A stretch of 6,158 bases of DNA from Candidatus Neomicrothrix sp. UBA4542 (GTDB lineage: Bacteria; Actinomycetota; Acidimicrobiia; Acidimicrobiales; Poriferisodalaceae), in assembly GCA_002388005.1 (NCBI GenBank), contig DGLO01000084.1, positions 10,406 to 16,563 on the forward strand, written 5' to 3'. Shown piece by piece: positions 5,281 through 6,158 of the stretch. The translations under genes and the position numbers were made by a program. The notes under the pieces are model-generated. The model saw nothing but the letters and a program-made list of their open reading frames with translations. It had not been told where the DNA came from and ran no database searches. Positions within the stretch are counted from its first letter, which is position 1; the number at the start of each line of letters is the position of its first letter.

Positions 5281-6117
5281 ATGGGAATACGCGTACGCAA
5301 GCCATCAAGTCCAGGCAGACGCTTTCAGACCGTTTCGGACTTCAGCGAGATCACCACCACCAGTCCCGAAAAATCTCTTCTCGCGAAACAACACTCGACC
5401 GGCGGTCGAAACAACAACGGTCGCAAAACCTCACGCCACCGCGGAGGCGGCCATAAACAGCGGTACCGCATCATTGATTTCAAGAGGGACAAGGATGGAG
5501 TGCCCGCCACCGTAGCGACCATCGAATACGACCCAAACCGTAACTGCCGCATAGCGTTACTCCACTATCACGACGGCGAAAAACGATACATCCTCGCCCC
5601 AGCAGGCCTCGAGGTAGGGAACAAGATCGAAAACGGACAGCACGCAGAAGTGCAGGTGGGAAACGCTTTGCCGCTGCGATATATGCCAGTAGGTACAACC
5701 CTCCACAACATCGAACTGAAACCGGGAGCCGGAGGCCAAATGGCCAGATCAGCCGGCGCCGGCGTCCAGCTCGTCGCCAAAGAGGGCGCCCACGCAACAC
5801 TCCGTCTACCAAGCACCGAGATGCGCCGCGTCCCCATTGATTGTCGCGCTACCGTCGGTTCTGTCGGCAATGCCGAAGCCGACCTTGTGAAGATCGGTAA
5901 GGCCGGCAGAAACCGCTGGAAAGGGGTTCGACCCCAGACCCGCGGTGTAGCCATGAACCCCGTTGACCACCCCCTCGGCGGTGGCGAAGGAAAGACATCA
6001 GGCGGCCGCCACCCAGTGTCTCCTTGGGGCAAACCTGAAGGTCGCACCCGTAAGAAGAACAAAAAATCCAACGACATGATCATCCGCCGTCGCCGAACAC
6101 GCGGATCGCGGAGGTAA
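5281..6117 (+). CDS. rplB: 50S ribosomal protein L2
   Basis: L2 is a primary 23S rRNA binder needed for subunit association and for peptidyl-transferase activity. The 278 residues match the family. Seen in order: the N-terminal KPSSPGRRF, GGRNNNG (41-47) with RHRGGGHK, the OB-like DFKRDKDGVPATVATIEYDPNRN, HYHDGEKRYILAPAGL, the SH3-like GGQMARSAGAGVQLVAKEG, DCRATVGSVGNAE, GVRPQTRGVAMNPVDHPLGGGEG and SGGRHPVSPWGKPEGRTRKKNK, with an Arg-rich tail. His230 (His229 in E. coli mature numbering, implicated in activity) is kept. Position 232, usually His in DHPHGGGEG, is Leu here (codon CTC at 5974-5976). The start lies 2 nt after rplW and has no clear Shine-Dalgarno, so coupling to rplW is likely. 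The last codons contain the rpsS ribosome binding site. Confidence 0.98.
   Translation: MGIRVRKPSSPGRRFQTVSDFSEITTTSPEKSLLAKQHSTGGRNNNGRKTSRHRGGGHKQRYRIIDFKRDKDGVPATVATIEYDPNRNCRIALLHYHDGEKRYILAPAGLEVGNKIENGQHAEVQVGNALPLRYMPVGTTLHNIELKPGAGGQMARSAGAGVQLVAKEGAHATLRLPSTEMRRVPIDCRATVGSVGNAEADLVKIGKAGRNRWKGVRPQTRGVAMNPVDHPLGGGEGKTSGGRHPVSPWGKPEGRTRKKNKKSNDMIIRRRRTRGSRR
6110..6114 (+). promoter_or_regulatory. rpsS Shine-Dalgarno inside the rplB 3' end
   Basis: GGAGG at 6110-6114 forms part of the last two Arg codons of rplB and lies 6 nt before the rpsS ATG at 6121. It is the closest match to the consensus ribosome binding site directly before a start in this window and supports both the rplB end and the rpsS start. 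Confidence 0.8.
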
Positions 6118-6120
6118 TCA

Positions 6121-6158
6121 ATGCCACGCAGTTTGAAAAAAGGTGCATTCGTCGATGA
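6121..6158 (+). CDS. rpsS: 30S ribosomal protein S19, 3'-truncated by the window edge
   Basis: S19 is a small-subunit head protein that works with S13 near the A-site tRNA and takes part in intersubunit bridges. Only 12 codons and two bases are present: M-P-R-S-L-K-K-G-A-F-V-D. The family opening MPRSLKKGPFVD is matched except that Ala replaces Pro at position 9, a mild variation. It starts 3 nt after the rplB stop with GGAGG 6 nt upstream. Its place after rplB is the standard S10-operon order, so rplV and rpsC would be expected next. Confidence 0.92.
   Translation, partial: MPRSLKKGAFVD

Overview
This window is a contiguous block of the bacterial str and S10 translation operons, read entirely on the + strand. 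In order it holds the 3' part of fusA (EF-G), tuf (EF-Tu), rpsJ (S10), rplC (L3), rplD (L4), rplW (L23), rplB (L2) and the first 12 codons of rpsS (S19). Both ends cut through genes: fusA lacks about 50 N-terminal residues and rpsS continues past the right edge. Protein signatures point to Actinomycetota: the FEEIDKAPEERERGITISISHVEYET stretch of EF-Tu in overview, the S10 core and the L23 NRKGK/NRR tail. Base composition is only moderately G+C-rich by eye, and the L2, L23 and S10 sequences resemble what I recall of Acidimicrobiia-like lineages. The phylum is a fairly firm call; the class is a guess.

Layout. fusA (1-1935) is followed after 68 nt by tuf (2004-3188), which has its own good ribosome binding site. 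rpsJ starts only 5 nt after tuf with no recognisable Shine-Dalgarno, so the str and S10 operons appear fused and S10 is probably translated by coupling. The only sizeable gap is 3515-3735 (221 nt) between rpsJ and rplC. It is not coding in any convincing way and is rich in inverted repeats, including a 12-bp hairpin with a TTT loop. From rplC onward genes are packed with gaps of 2 nt, a 4-nt ATGA overlap, 2 nt and 3 nt, a single translationally coupled unit.

Function. EF-Tu delivers aminoacyl-tRNA and EF-G drives translocation. S10 and S19 belong to the small-subunit head. L3, L4, L23 and L2 are large-subunit proteins, three of them close to the peptidyl-transferase centre or tunnel. Co-transcription balances factors and ribosome parts.

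Most of the window is ordinary housekeeping sequence. Three things merit a second look. The first is the structured rpsJ-rplC spacer, a candidate ribosomal-protein leader in a non-textbook position. The second is tuf, whose codon usage clearly differs from fusA and whose protein carries several unusual residues. The third is a His-to-Leu change in the strongly conserved DHPHGGGEG motif of L2. I saw no mobile elements, CRISPR arrays, tRNAs or defence genes, and no sign of a wholly new system.
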